Positions 18,142-26,620 of a stretch of DNA of 60,705 bases are shown here, piece after piece. Origin of the DNA: Methylocystis suflitae (GTDB lineage Bacteria > Pseudomonadota > Alphaproteobacteria > Rhizobiales > Beijerinckiaceae). The stretch covers positions 1 through 60,705 of the forward strand of contig NZ_JAMRYX010000039.1 in assembly GCF_024448135.1 (NCBI RefSeq). The letters are read 5' to 3'. Position 1 is the stretch's first letter. Each line of letters begins with the position of its first letter. The notes under the pieces are model-generated. The model was not told the DNA's origin. It saw only the letters and a program-made list of their open reading frames with translations, and made no database searches. A program made the position numbers and the translations under genes.

Positions 18142-19200
18142 TCATCGCGGCAGCACGCCCCAATAATCAAGATCAAGCAGCACCGCCGGGTCCGGCTTGC
18201 CGTCGGCGCCGTGGAGCGGAAAATCGGCGCAGGGCTTGTCCTTGGTCGCGACGAGCCGCAGGCGCAAAGCGCCGATATCCTGGCGCCCCGGAATCTCCGC
18301 CTTCTCCAGAACCTCCGACCAGGCGAAGACCGTGCCCCCGGCGAACAGCGGGTTGACGTGGCGTCCGCCGTTCACCGCCGAGATATGGAAGACGTTCTCC
18401 AGGCCGTTGAAGGACAGCGCCCTAGCGAGGGAAATCACATGGCCGCCGTAGATGATGCGCTTGCCGAAACGGCCCTGCGCCTCATAATATTGATTAAAAT
18501 GGACTTTCGAGTTGTTCTGGTAGAGCCGGGTCGCGAGCTGGTGCTCCGCCTCCTCGACCGTCATGCCGTCGATATGGTCGATTTTCTCGCCCTGTTCGTA
18601 ATCCCCCCAAAAATAGCGGGAGCCGGCGAGCGCCTTGTCATAGGCCCCGACATTGATCGCCGGCGCCGCCTTGCCAAGTTCGGAAGGGGCGACGGACTTC
18701 GGCAGATCGGGCACGACCTCGGGTCCCACAGGGGCGTCCTTGTCGCGCTTTTTCACCATCACCCAGCGCGCATAGCTCAGCACGGTCTCGCCGCGCTGAT
18801 TGGCCCCTGTCGTGCGCACATAGACGACGCCGGTTTCCTTGTTGGAATTCTCCTTAAGGCCGATCACCTCTGAGGTCGCCGACAGCGTGTCGCCCGGATA
18901 GACGGGGATCAGAAATTTGAAATCGGCGTAGCCGAGATTGGCGATGGCGTTGAGCGAGACGTCGGGCACGGTCTTGCCGAGCACGAGATGAAATACGAGC
19001 AGATCGTCGATCGGCGCGCGCTCATAGCCGATCGCCTGCGCGAAGGCGGTCGAGGACTGCACGGCGAAGCGCGGCAAATACAGCGCCGTATAAAGTGCGA
19101 CCTCGCCGACCGTGACCGTCCGCGGCGCCGCGTGGCGAATGACCTGGCCGATTTTGAAGTCCTCGAAGAAATTGCCGACGTTGATCTTCGACTTGCTCAT
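18142..19200 (-). CDS. mch: Mesaconyl-CoA hydratase (MaoC family)
   Basis: A 352-residue protein with two MaoC-type hotdog domains. It interconverts mesaconyl-C1-CoA and beta-methylmalyl-CoA in the ethylmalonyl-CoA pathway of glyoxylate regeneration, used by serine-cycle methylotrophs and acetate users lacking isocitrate lyase. Seen: NVGNFFEDFKIGQVIRHAAPRTV at the start, a domain-2 hydratase segment RIIYGGHVISLARALSFNGLENV, and the C-terminal DLDYWGVLPR. The length and double-domain layout fit Mch rather than single-domain MaoC enzymes. The DUF167 gene stops 3 bases upstream of its start, but they are probably unrelated in function. Confidence 0.85.
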   Translation of the reverse strand: MSKSKINVGNFFEDFKIGQVIRHAAPRTVTVGEVALYTALYLPRFAVQSSTAFAQAIGYERAPIDDLLVFHLVLGKTVPDVSLNAIANLGYADFKFLIPVYPGDTLSATSEVIGLKENSNKETGVVYVRTTGANQRGETVLSYARWVMVKKRDKDAPVGPEVVPDLPKSVAPSELGKAAPAINVGAYDKALAGSRYFWGDYEQGEKIDHIDGMTVEEAEHQLATRLYQNNSKVHFNQYYEAQGRFGKRIIYGGHVISLARALSFNGLENVFHISAVNGGRHVNPLFAGGTVFAWSEVLEKAEIPGRQDIGALRLRLVATKDKPCADFPLHGADGKPDPAVLLDLDYWGVLPR

Positions 19201-19203
19201 GTC

Positions 19204-19548
19204 CTAACCGTTTGTTGGCGCCAGCTTGCCCAGCGCGTCGAGATAAAGCGCGGGCGCGCCCGCAACGAAAACTGTCTTGACGCGGCTTGTCGCGCCGGCG
19301 CGGATCGAAACCGCGCTTTTAGGAGTTCTTAGCGTCGCGGCGATCAGCGCGATCAGCGCCGCATTCGCCCGGCCGTTCTCCGGCGCGGCGCGCACCCGCG
19401 CCTTCAGGACGCTGCGGCCGTCGGCGAGAGTCTCCACGCCTTCGACGGCGTCGCGTCCGCCCTTCGGCGTCAGCCGCACGTAAAGCGCGACGCCCCCCGA
19501 TTCGATCGCCCAGGCGGAGGATGCTTTCTCCGCGCCTCCTTCACCCAA
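19204..19548 (-). CDS. DUF167 (YggU) family protein
   Basis: A short protein of about 114 residues with the DUF167 signature VALYVRLTPKGGRDAVEG and AAPENGRANAALIALIA. The function is unknown; the family is small, cytoplasmic and widespread. The frame is open upstream through yggT, but the family begins about where a TTG at 19548 overlaps the last codons of yggT, so the start is a guess. It is co-transcribed with yggT, the conserved yggT-yggU pairing. Confidence 0.8.
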   Translation of the reverse strand: MGEGGAEKASSAWAIESGGVALYVRLTPKGGRDAVEGVETLADGRSVLKARVRAAPENGRANAALIALIAATLRTPKSAVSIRAGATSRVKTVFVAGAPALYLDALGKLAPTNG

Positions 19549-19837
19549 GCGCGTACGCGCCGGCGCTGTTGGCGATGAGATCGCGCAGGAACTGCATGAG
19601 CAGCAGCAGAATGAGGGGAGAGATGTCGAGGCCGCCGACGCTGGGCAGCACCGAGCGGATCGGACCAAGCAGCGGCTCGGTCATCGCGTTCAGCCATTTC
19701 CAGATCGAATAGGCGACATTCGAGCGCATATTGATGACGTCGAAGGCCGTGAGCCAGGACACGACCACCGTGGCAAGCAGAATCCACCAGTAAATATCGA
19801 TGATCGTGAGAAGAAGTTTGACCATAGCGTAGGACAT
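19541..19837 (-). CDS. yggT: YggT family membrane protein
   Basis: A 98-residue protein with two YggT TM segments (LLLTIIDIYWWILLATVVVSW and the C-terminal LILLLLMQFLRDLI) and the loop NAMTEPLLGPIRSVLPSVGGLD typical of the family. YggT proteins are linked to osmotic tolerance and cell division loci; the mechanism is unknown. It overlaps the DUF167 gene. Confidence 0.88.
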   Translation of the reverse strand: MSYAMVKLLLTIIDIYWWILLATVVVSWLTAFDVINMRSNVAYSIWKWLNAMTEPLLGPIRSVLPSVGGLDISPLILLLLMQFLRDLIANSAGAYALG

Positions 19838-19927
19838 GACCGGCTTCCAGCGGATGAGGTTCCGCCCTGTCTAGCCTCCCTGCCCCGTCGCGGCAATCCT
19901 TAGCCGGCCCTTCCTCCGCCGGCCCCG

Positions 19928-22900
19928 CTACAGGCCCGGCAGCAGCCGGTAATCGAGCAGCGCCGTCCAGCCGAGTCCGCCGATCGGCAGAAGCAGCGCG
20001 CGAATGGGCGGCTGCTGCGAAAGCGGCACGAATGAGCCTTGGCGTAATCCATCGACGAGTTTGAGGAGAGTTTCGAGCTGGGAGACCTTCTTTTCGGAAT
20101 CGTCCGCGGCCTTAATCGCGACAAGCCGCTTTGTCAGCCGCGACTTTGCCGTCTCTCGCGCCTTTTCGGCGCTGAAGCAAAGCGCCATGGCGCACCCAAA
20201 AATGATGATGAACCCGACGATTTGCGTTGCAAGAATTGGCACGCTCAATGCGAATTCGGCGAAAGCGGTGCTCCGGGACATGATCATCAACGCAAAAATC
20301 GCGAAGGGGAAATAGATCAGCTTGCTAATGCAATTCGTGCGACTCGCAATGAAATTAAGGTCGATCCATTCGTCGAGCAAGGGATCTTTGAGTTCGAGCT
20401 TCCTCTCGAAAGTCTGATGCGTCTCCGGAGGCCAAAGAGTCTTATGTTTTCGTAGAGCGTTCACGAAATGCAGGCAAAGCAGCGTGGAATCGACAACCAA
20501 GAAAATCAGGATCAACATGAGAAACACGACAGGCGTCGTGACGTCGTAATATACTTTCCGCAGTTCGCCGCGCCATGGCACGTTTGGCGTGCCGAAGATG
20601 AACGACAGAAACGTGAACAGCATCAGCATCAAAATTACATACACGGCTATGCGATAAACGCTTGGCCAGAGGCCGCTTTTCGCCAGGTAGGCGTTCCAGA
20701 TTTGGCTGATGTGAACTCTCCCATTCCCATCCTCGATTTCTGGCAGATGATAGGAGAGCATATCCCAGGTGACCGAGAACGGCCCCCGCCGGCTAGAAGC
20801 GGACTTTTTGTGTGCTTCATCTGCGGCCCTTTCTCCGAAGAATCTCGCGTTGACCTGCGTAAGATTGGCCTGAAGCTCCCGCCAAGCATCGAAGATCAAA
20901 CAAAATGCGAGTATTGCGGCCATAACCCGTAACGCGATCGAAGGCCAAACGCTGATCCCCTGAGTCCAGGCTAGCGGCTCCCCCAAGCCATGCTCTGTGG
21001 CCGCCTCCGCGAAGTAATCCCATCTCGCGATCACCCCGGCTCCGAGCACCAGTATCGCTGCGAGGCCGACGCAGGTCGCACGAAGAAATGGAAAGACCAT
21101 CTTGTTCCAATAGAATGCCGATATTACCACTGTAAGGAGCGCCAGTATCCCGACGATCCCAACAGTGCTTTTGGCCGAAAGTTTAGTGTACAAAGATGGT
21201 ATCGTCGGATGGATTGCATCGCTTGCCCGCTGCGCCTCGCCGCTCACCTCGACTTTTGTAGGCAACGCGACAACTCCCCCACGCCTGTCAATTTCGAACA
21301 TTCGTGGGTGGGAAATGCCGTCGCGTATTTTCTTGCGCAGTTCGCTATTCTCTTTGGCGTCCTTTTCTTGCGCGGCCACACGGGCTGCAAGAAAAGCGGC
21401 CGTCTGATAAGTCGATCGGAATGGCGGGATATCCTGCTGGAGTTCTTCGGACAGGGTGGGTCCATAGCTCGAGGCGATAATGAGATTGCGAGTCCACTGC
21501 AGCTCTTCCTGCCCGGCGAGCGCAGCATCGTAGTCGGTCGTGAAAAACACCGCCTCGGGGAAAAGTGGTCTAAGCGCGCGTAGAACGAGGAGCTTGTCGA
21601 ACACGTCGTTGCCGAGCACCCCGATCGCCACGATTCCTTCCTTTTCCTGGGCTCGGACGTCATCGTCCTTCTCTTTGAGGCTCGCCGCCAGCCTGCGCAG
21701 ATAATCGAATTGGTCTTGCCCGAAAGGACGCTCAAGCGCCTTGGTGTCCTCTTTCGCCTTTGAACTCTCGCTTCCGCTCCTCTTTTCCGCGTCCTCGCCT
21801 TTCGAATTGCCGCCGGCGCTCGTCGTCGGCAGCATCCCATCGAGGCCCCGATGATAAGTCTTGGTGTAAATCCAATCTGGCGCCCCGTTTCTTGCAATAT
21901 CTTCTAAGCACTTTCGAGTATCTCTCCCGAAAATCCCCGGACACTGCAGCTCTCGAGCGAGCGCGTGTATCATGGAGCGTCCGTAGAGACTGTCACGGTC
22001 TGAGATCAAGACGACCTGCTGTTCTTTGCGACCATTTTGAACGCCGGCGGAACCGGGATTTACGCCTCTTTGGTTCAATTCAGCTGTAATAGCCCGCGCC
22101 AATGCATCGTCCTGGCCGTTCACGCGGAAGAGCCGCTCATAATAGCTCCTGATTCCTAGCTGCTCGTCGCTCACTGTCGCCCCGAACACGTAGAACTGAG
22201 CGTCCTCGGGCATTCCACCGCTTTCCGACAGGTTGGGTACTGGCGACAGAGATGCGGTTCTCGTTCTGCTTCGGCTCGGCGGCGGCGCTCTCACCACTTC
22301 GGGCTTACGAGCCTTTGCTAAGGCGAGCTGCCGAAGAATATCGGAAGAGTATGGGTCTAACACTTGATAGCTTATTGCAGCGCATTGGGCGGCGGACGCT
22401 GAAGCGCACAGCATTGTCTTAAATGCCGAGATTCTTTTCAGCGGATCGTGAGTGTCGGACAGGACATCCTCATCGATCCACAGCAGAAGTATCCGCTTCG
22501 ATTTTTGTTTGTCCTGCTCAAACCATTCATACGGAACGGCGACCGGAAATCCTTTCATCTCATGGTCGCGAGGCCGAAAATATCCAATATGCTGCTCGTT
22601 GCGGGGTTCGTAACCTTCAAGATGAAAGCCGCTAAGTACGGCATATCGCAATCGGCGACGCGTTTCGCTGTCCTCGAAATAGGAGGCGCCTGGCGCGGTC
22701 ACTGCGATGATGCGCGCGCTCTCGAGTTCGGAACGAAAATTTCCGCTGTCATCGGCGAGCGGCGACCGGCAATGCAGCGGAATTATCGACGCCTTCTTTG
22801 TCCACGCGTCCTCGCATTCCCTCCTTTCATCGGGATCTACCTTCTTGATTTGCCGGGCGACGGCGTCAAACGGATCCTGCCACAGCCGCGCCTCAACGTC

Positions 22901-23065
22901 CTCCGAATGAAACTTTTCCTCGATGCGCGATTCCATCGGCGGCGGGCGTAACACTGTGAGGGGCGCTTGCTGCGCATAAAAGTAAGCGCCAGTAGCGAAA
23001 AGGGCGACGACAATAGCGCCATTCGAGCCTAACCCCGCAGGGCTCTTTTTCTCGTCTTCAGACAT
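19928..23065 (-). CDS. Large orphan membrane protein with receptor-like soluble domain
   Basis: A 1045-residue protein that I do not recognise. A single TM near the N-terminus (GAIVVALFATGAYFYAQQ) is followed by about 600 soluble residues, three TMs at about 640-745, a polar loop of about 75 residues and four more TMs ending near residue 965, then a basic/coiled C-terminus. Parts of the soluble region (VVLISDRDSLYGRSMIHALARE; VAIGVLGNDVFDKLLVLRALR; PPFRSTYQTAAFLAARVAA) resemble the alternating beta-alpha pattern of type 1 periplasmic-binding (ANF receptor) domains; this is inference. Codon use is visibly AT-richer than its neighbours, suggesting acquisition. It has no obvious operon partner. 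Confidence 0.75.
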   Translation of the reverse strand: MSEDEKKSPAGLGSNGAIVVALFATGAYFYAQQAPLTVLRPPPMESRIEEKFHSEDVEARLWQDPFDAVARQIKKVDPDERRECEDAWTKKASIIPLHCRSPLADDSGNFRSELESARIIAVTAPGASYFEDSETRRRLRYAVLSGFHLEGYEPRNEQHIGYFRPRDHEMKGFPVAVPYEWFEQDKQKSKRILLLWIDEDVLSDTHDPLKRISAFKTMLCASASAAQCAAISYQVLDPYSSDILRQLALAKARKPEVVRAPPPSRSRTRTASLSPVPNLSESGGMPEDAQFYVFGATVSDEQLGIRSYYERLFRVNGQDDALARAITAELNQRGVNPGSAGVQNGRKEQQVVLISDRDSLYGRSMIHALARELQCPGIFGRDTRKCLEDIARNGAPDWIYTKTYHRGLDGMLPTTSAGGNSKGEDAEKRSGSESSKAKEDTKALERPFGQDQFDYLRRLAASLKEKDDDVRAQEKEGIVAIGVLGNDVFDKLLVLRALRPLFPEAVFFTTDYDAALAGQEELQWTRNLIIASSYGPTLSEELQQDIPPFRSTYQTAAFLAARVAAQEKDAKENSELRKKIRDGISHPRMFEIDRRGGVVALPTKVEVSGEAQRASDAIHPTIPSLYTKLSAKSTVGIVGILALLTVVISAFYWNKMVFPFLRATCVGLAAILVLGAGVIARWDYFAEAATEHGLGEPLAWTQGISVWPSIALRVMAAILAFCLIFDAWRELQANLTQVNARFFGERAADEAHKKSASSRRGPFSVTWDMLSYHLPEIEDGNGRVHISQIWNAYLAKSGLWPSVYRIAVYVILMLMLFTFLSFIFGTPNVPWRGELRKVYYDVTTPVVFLMLILIFLVVDSTLLCLHFVNALRKHKTLWPPETHQTFERKLELKDPLLDEWIDLNFIASRTNCISKLIYFPFAIFALMIMSRSTAFAEFALSVPILATQIVGFIIIFGCAMALCFSAEKARETAKSRLTKRLVAIKAADDSEKKVSQLETLLKLVDGLRQGSFVPLSQQPPIRALLLPIGGLGWTALLDYRLLPGL

Positions 23066-23403
23066 AAGCTTACTCCGAAATCACTTTTGCGCCGTGCGGC
23101 GCCAATATAAAAAACAGGTCTCGCTTGGCCCGGCGCATCGGCCGGGAATCTTCCGCAAGCAAAAATTCCTTCAAGCGTCTAAAAAGCGCTACGGCAATCT
23201 GTAACGCTCTAAAAAATCGTGAGCCGACGTCGATCTTCTACTTCGCCGATGCAGGCAGGCTTAGCCTTTGCCGAGCACGCAGCTTCAGTAGTCAATGTAA
23301 ACATTATGCAACAAGAAACCGCGATGGCAAGCGCTTGGCGGCGCGCCCGCGCGCCAAGCCAATTGACAGGATATCGCCCCCCGTGTACCCCACGCGCCGG
23401 AGC
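23066..23403. other. Intergenic region between the orphan membrane gene and tRNA-Ala
   Basis: 338 bases without a convincing gene. It should hold the promoter of the minus-strand orphan gene and that of tRNA-Ala. It contains two copies of TCTAAAAA 30 bases apart (23178-23185, 23208-23215), both next to GCG or CG. Open frames here are short and run through the tRNA, so they are not credited. Confidence 0.5.
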
Positions 23404-23479
23404 GGGGCTGTAGCTCAGATGGGAGAGCGCTGCAATCGCACTGCAGAGGTCCGGGGTTCGATTCCCCGCAGCTCCACCA
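23404..23479 (+). tRNA. tRNA-Ala (anticodon CGC)
   Basis: A 76-base cloverleaf. Acceptor GGGGCTG pairs with CAGCTCC, the D-arm is GCTC/GAGC, and the anticodon stem CTGCA/TGCAG encloses loop ATCGCAC with anticodon CGC at 34-36. The T-arm is CGGGG/CCCCG with TTCGATT. CCA is encoded. It reads GCG codons, frequent in this GC-rich genome. Confidence 0.95.
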
Positions 23480-23618
23480 GCCGCTCAAAGCCCTGCAAAG
23501 GGCTCGCTCTTGCCGCGCAAGGCCGCCGTAATCCGCGAGACGCGCGGTGCTCGGCCGCCTCATTGTTTCGAGCGGGTCCCGCGCCATATCCGGTGAGAAA
23601 ATCTCCCGGAGCGCGCCG

Positions 23619-24053
23619 ATGTATCGCAAAATTCTCCTGCCGATCGATATCACCGAACCTGAGATGACCCAGCGGGCGATCTCGGTCGCACAAGAATTGG
23701 CGAAGGCCTTCGATAGCGATATGCGCGTCGTCAACGTGCAATCGCTCCTGCCCATCTCTTTTCTCGACTACGTGCCTGAAAATTTCACTGTTCAGGTTCG
23801 TTGCGGCTTGGAGAAGGAAATAGCGGCGGTCGCCGCCAAGATCGACCGCGCGCCGGAACGCGTGTCCACGACGCTGCTGTTTGGTCCGGTCTATCAGAAA
23901 GTCTTGGCCGAGGCCGAGGAATGGGGCGCCGATCTGATCGTGCTGTGCTCGCATCGGCCAGGCATGGACCGATTTCTCATCGGCTCCAACGCAACGACCA
24001 TCGTCAATCACGCGCCATGCTCGGTGCTGGTGGTGCGCGGCACGACGCCGTAA
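23619..24053 (+). CDS. Universal stress protein (UspA family)
   Basis: A 144-residue single-domain Usp protein. It begins MYRKILLPIDITEPEMTQRA. The nucleotide-binding C-terminal motif is present as LIVLCSHRPGMDRFLIGSNATTIVNHAPCSVLVV (G-2x-G-9x-G(S/T) variant), so it may bind ATP. The start at 23619 is chosen because the family begins YKKIL(V/L)PID; the frame runs 24 codons further up without similarity. Confidence 0.9.
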   Translation: MYRKILLPIDITEPEMTQRAISVAQELAKAFDSDMRVVNVQSLLPISFLDYVPENFTVQVRCGLEKEIAAVAAKIDRAPERVSTTLLFGPVYQKVLAEAEEWGADLIVLCSHRPGMDRFLIGSNATTIVNHAPCSVLVVRGTTP

Positions 24054-24237
24054 CTCCTCTATAGCTTCCGCAGCACTGGTTCGGAGTCGCCATCGGCGAC
24101 CGCGGCGACGCCTCGCGCGATGTGAACCTAAAATGGCGTCTCGGTGACGCGGCCTTCACGAAACTCTCATCACGCTCTCACATGATTTTGCTACCGACGC
24201 ATCGATGCGGCGATCAGTGATGTCTCGCGAGGATGCC

Positions 24238-24438
24238 ATGTCGAAAGAGGCGATGCAGAACGCCGGCGGTTCGGCGACGGAAAAACCTGAGAGCAACACC
24301 GGCAAGATCGTCGGCGGCGCCATCGCCGCGGCAATAGGCGGCACGATCGGCGCGCTGCTGATGGGCGGTTACGCCATCCTGCCGGCGGCGGTCGTCATCG
24401 GCCTGCTTGGCGTCGCGCTGGGCGCGGTGTTCGACTGA
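24238..24438 (+). CDS. Small glycine-rich membrane protein
   Basis: A 66-residue protein with a polar N-terminal third (MSKEAMQNAGGSATEKPESN) followed by two Gly/Ala-rich hydrophobic segments (IVGGAIAAAIGGTIGALLMGGY and ILPAAVVIGLLGVALGAVF). The ATG at 24238, six bases after GAGGA, is preferred over an upstream ATG at 24205. It resembles generic glycine-zipper proteins; the function is unknown. Confidence 0.6.
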   Translation: MSKEAMQNAGGSATEKPESNTGKIVGGAIAAAIGGTIGALLMGGYAILPAAVVIGLLGVALGAVFD

Positions 24439-24776
24439 GCAGAATTTCGTGCCGGGCGTTGCGCTCTCGCGCGACCGGCACGGAAGCGTGCGTTTCGAGT
24501 TCGCGCGTGAGAAACTTGGCGGCTGAGCCTTCCTTAACCGGCAGGCGAAGCCGCTTCTTTTTCGCTCGCCGGCTTTTTCCTCCGCCACGAGCGTTCTTGA
24601 TAACTCTAATGGAAGTTGATCGGCGGCGGCGCGGCCTTTCGCTTTGCTAAAGCCAGGCGTAAGAATATGAGTGGTTTTGAGGACTACGGCCTTGGGCGGA
24701 ACCGTTTCGCTCCGGTTTAGTTAGTCCTGGGAACCGGGCCTTGCTGTCGGCCCAGTTTTATCTGGGGAGGATAGAG
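24439..24776. other. Long leader/intergenic region before the SH3 protein
   Basis: 338 bases with no convincing gene. The first 200 bases show no recognisable signal. The last 100 bases form a structured leader, listed separately, just ahead of the SH3 gene's ribosome-binding site. Confidence 0.5.
24680..24753 (+). promoter_or_regulatory. Structured 5' leader with two hairpins
   Basis: Arm AGGACTA (24680-24686) pairs with TAGTCCT (24722-24728), enclosing a smaller AACCG/CGGTT hairpin. A second hairpin, GGGCC-8-GGCCC (24736-24753), is followed by AGTTTTA and then GGGGAGGA and the ATG at 24777. This looks like a regulatory or stabilising leader; no known riboswitch class is recognised. Confidence 0.4.
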
Positions 24777-25259
24777 ATGAAGAAAATTATTGGATTCGCT
24801 GCAGCGGCTGCCGTCCTGTTCGGCGCTTCCGCTTTCGCCAGCCCGCTGACCAGCGCCGCGAACGTCCGGTCCGGCCCCAGCCCGAAGTGGCCCGTCATCG
24901 GCCAGCTGCCCGCCGGCGTCGACGTCACAGTGCTCGATTGTGGCGGTGGCTGGAAACGCGACTGGTGCCAGATTCAGTCAGGCAACGTGAAAGGTTTCGT
25001 GGCCGCGGGCGTGCTCGGCACGCAAGGCAACAATGTCATCGTCGCGCCGGTGACCACCAACAACGACGTCGCCATCTACAAAGGCCCGGGGGTCAACTAC
25101 AAGATCATCGGCAGCATCCCCGAGAACACCACGGTCAACATCGGCTCCTGCGTTTATGGCTGGGGCGAGACGACGTGGTGCAAGGTCAATTTCGGCGGCA
25201 AAAAGGGCTACGCGCTGCAATCCGAGCTGCAGCGTCAGAACTCCCTTTTCCCGATGTAA
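24777..25259 (+). CDS. Secreted SH3-domain protein with two SH3b repeats
   Basis: A 160-residue exported protein. The signal peptide (MKKIIGFAAAAAVLFGASAF) is cleaved after AFA. Repeat 1 is SAANVRSGPSPKWPVIGQLPAGVDVTVL, with the DWCQIQSGNVKGFVAA end; repeat 2 runs DVAIYKGPGVNYKIIGSIPENTTVNI to TTWCKVNFGGKKGYALQSEL. Such bacterial SH3 domains bind peptidoglycan or peptides in the envelope. Start: ATG after GGGGAGGATAGAG. Confidence 0.88.
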   Translation: MKKIIGFAAAAAVLFGASAFASPLTSAANVRSGPSPKWPVIGQLPAGVDVTVLDCGGGWKRDWCQIQSGNVKGFVAAGVLGTQGNNVIVAPVTTNNDVAIYKGPGVNYKIIGSIPENTTVNIGSCVYGWGETTWCKVNFGGKKGYALQSELQRQNSLFPM

Positions 25260-25280
25260 TCTGCGCGGCGTGGCGCTGGA

Positions 25281-26258
25281 ATGTCCCGCCGCCGCGCCGC
25301 TCTTTCGAGCGCGCCTCCGACGCCTTATGATGACGCGCGGCCCCTCGGTCGCTGTGAGGGCGCCGTAATTCAAGCCGAAGCACACCCAGCCGTTTCGGTG
25401 CGCGTCTCACCACTGACGCGACGCATGGTCGCGCCAAATCCGGGTCCGTTCACCTACACGGGAACATGCAGCTATGTCGTCGGAAATGGCGATGTGGCGA
25501 TCATCGACCCCGGCCCTGACGACCCGCGCCATGTCGAGGCGCTGCTTGCAAGCATTAGCGGCGAGAGACTGCGCTACGTGCTGGTGACCCATACGCATCG
25601 CGATCACTCGCCGGCGGCGCGCGCCTTGAAGGAGGCGACGGGCGCAATCATCGCCGGCTGCGCGCCCTACCTGCCAAGCGAGTCGCAAGCCATCGGCGCC
25701 CCCAACCTCGACGCAGCCCATGATCCGATCTACGCGCCGGATATCGTGCTGAGGCACGGCGACGCGCTCGAAATCGGCGACGCTTCTCTTGTGGCCCTGG
25801 CGACGCCGGGTCATACGGCGAATCATCTCTGCTTCGGGCTCGGCAAGGAGCAGGCGCTCTTCACCGGCGACCATGTGATGGCCTGGTCGACCACTGTGAT
25901 CGCGCCGCCGGACGGCTCCATGGGCGCCTATATGGCGTCGGTCGAACAGCTGCGCGGGCGCGACGACCGCATCTACTGGCCAGGGCACGGCGAACCGGTG
26001 CCTGATCCCCAGCGATTTCTGCGCGCCTTGCTTCATCACCGGCGCGCGCGCGAGGCCGCCATTCTTCAGCGTCTCGAATTGGGGGACGAAACGATCGCTG
26101 AGATCGTCGCGCATATTTACGAGAGCGTCGACAAACGTCTCCATCTCGCGGCGGCGATGACCGCCCTCGCCCATCTCGAAGATCTGATCTCGCGCGGCCT
26201 TGTCGACTGCGCCGGACAGCCGGTCTTGCAGGCGCGTTTCTCGCTGCGCCGAGGTTAG
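25281..26258 (+). CDS. MBL-fold metallo-hydrolase (LACTB2-like)
   Basis: A 325-residue metallo-beta-lactamase fold protein. Seen: the metal motif THTHRDHSPAA (HxHxDH), later HTANHL and TGDHVM, and GHGEP. A C-terminal winged-helix region (about 240-315, DETIAEIVAHIYESVD) is typical of LACTB2-type proteins, which act as endoribonucleases or glyoxalase-like hydrolases; the substrate is not predictable here. Family members begin near VSPLTRRMVAPNPGPFTYTGT, so the first 35 residues may be an over-long start. The stop overlaps the convergent FtsB-like gene by four bases. Confidence 0.85.
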   Translation: MSRRRAALSSAPPTPYDDARPLGRCEGAVIQAEAHPAVSVRVSPLTRRMVAPNPGPFTYTGTCSYVVGNGDVAIIDPGPDDPRHVEALLASISGERLRYVLVTHTHRDHSPAARALKEATGAIIAGCAPYLPSESQAIGAPNLDAAHDPIYAPDIVLRHGDALEIGDASLVALATPGHTANHLCFGLGKEQALFTGDHVMAWSTTVIAPPDGSMGAYMASVEQLRGRDDRIYWPGHGEPVPDPQRFLRALLHHRRAREAAILQRLELGDETIAEIVAHIYESVDKRLHLAAAMTALAHLEDLISRGLVDCAGQPVLQARFSLRRG

Positions 26259-26584
26259 GGCGCGCCCGGCGCCTGCAGAAAGATCACAACGTCGTTCTTG
26301 TGCGCCCGCCCCAGGCGCTTGCGCGCCTCCTCCTCGAGGATGTCGGCGTCCACGGTTTCACCCTTGATGAGCGCCAGGCGGCCTTCCCAGTGCATGCGTT
26401 GAAGCTTGAGCAGATTGCGCTCCAGACGCAATTGCTCGAGCTTCTGCTCGTATTCTTCACCGATCTTGAGCCCGCGCTGGCCGTTAACGCCGTGCCAGAT
26501 GAAATAGGCGGCCATGACGCCAGCCACTGTGTAGAGGCTAAGCGGGAACACGAGCGTATGAATCAGGACTCGGAGCCGATGCAT
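26255..26584 (-). CDS. ftsB: Septum formation initiator (FtsB/DivIC-like)
   Basis: A 109-residue bitopic protein. One TM (VFPLSLYTVAGVMAAYFIWHGVNG) is followed by a coiled coil (EEYEQKLEQLRLERNLLKLQRMHWEGRL) and the family end LEEEARKRLGRAHKNDVVIFL. FtsB links FtsL and FtsQ in the division machinery. The W-H-G-x-x-G-x-x-G-L segment is standard for alphaproteobacterial DivIC/FtsB. It usually sits between eno and pdhA, which are not here. Confidence 0.85.
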   Translation of the reverse strand: MHRLRVLIHTLVFPLSLYTVAGVMAAYFIWHGVNGQRGLKIGEEYEQKLEQLRLERNLLKLQRMHWEGRLALIKGETVDADILEEEARKRLGRAHKNDVVIFLQAPGAP

Positions 26585-26620
26585 GACCGCGAGGATAGCT
26601 TCGACCCGTTTAAAGCGTCG

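Noticed and set aside
23125-23667. 180-residue plus-strand frame
   Set aside because: It runs straight through tRNA-Ala and into the stress protein gene in another frame.
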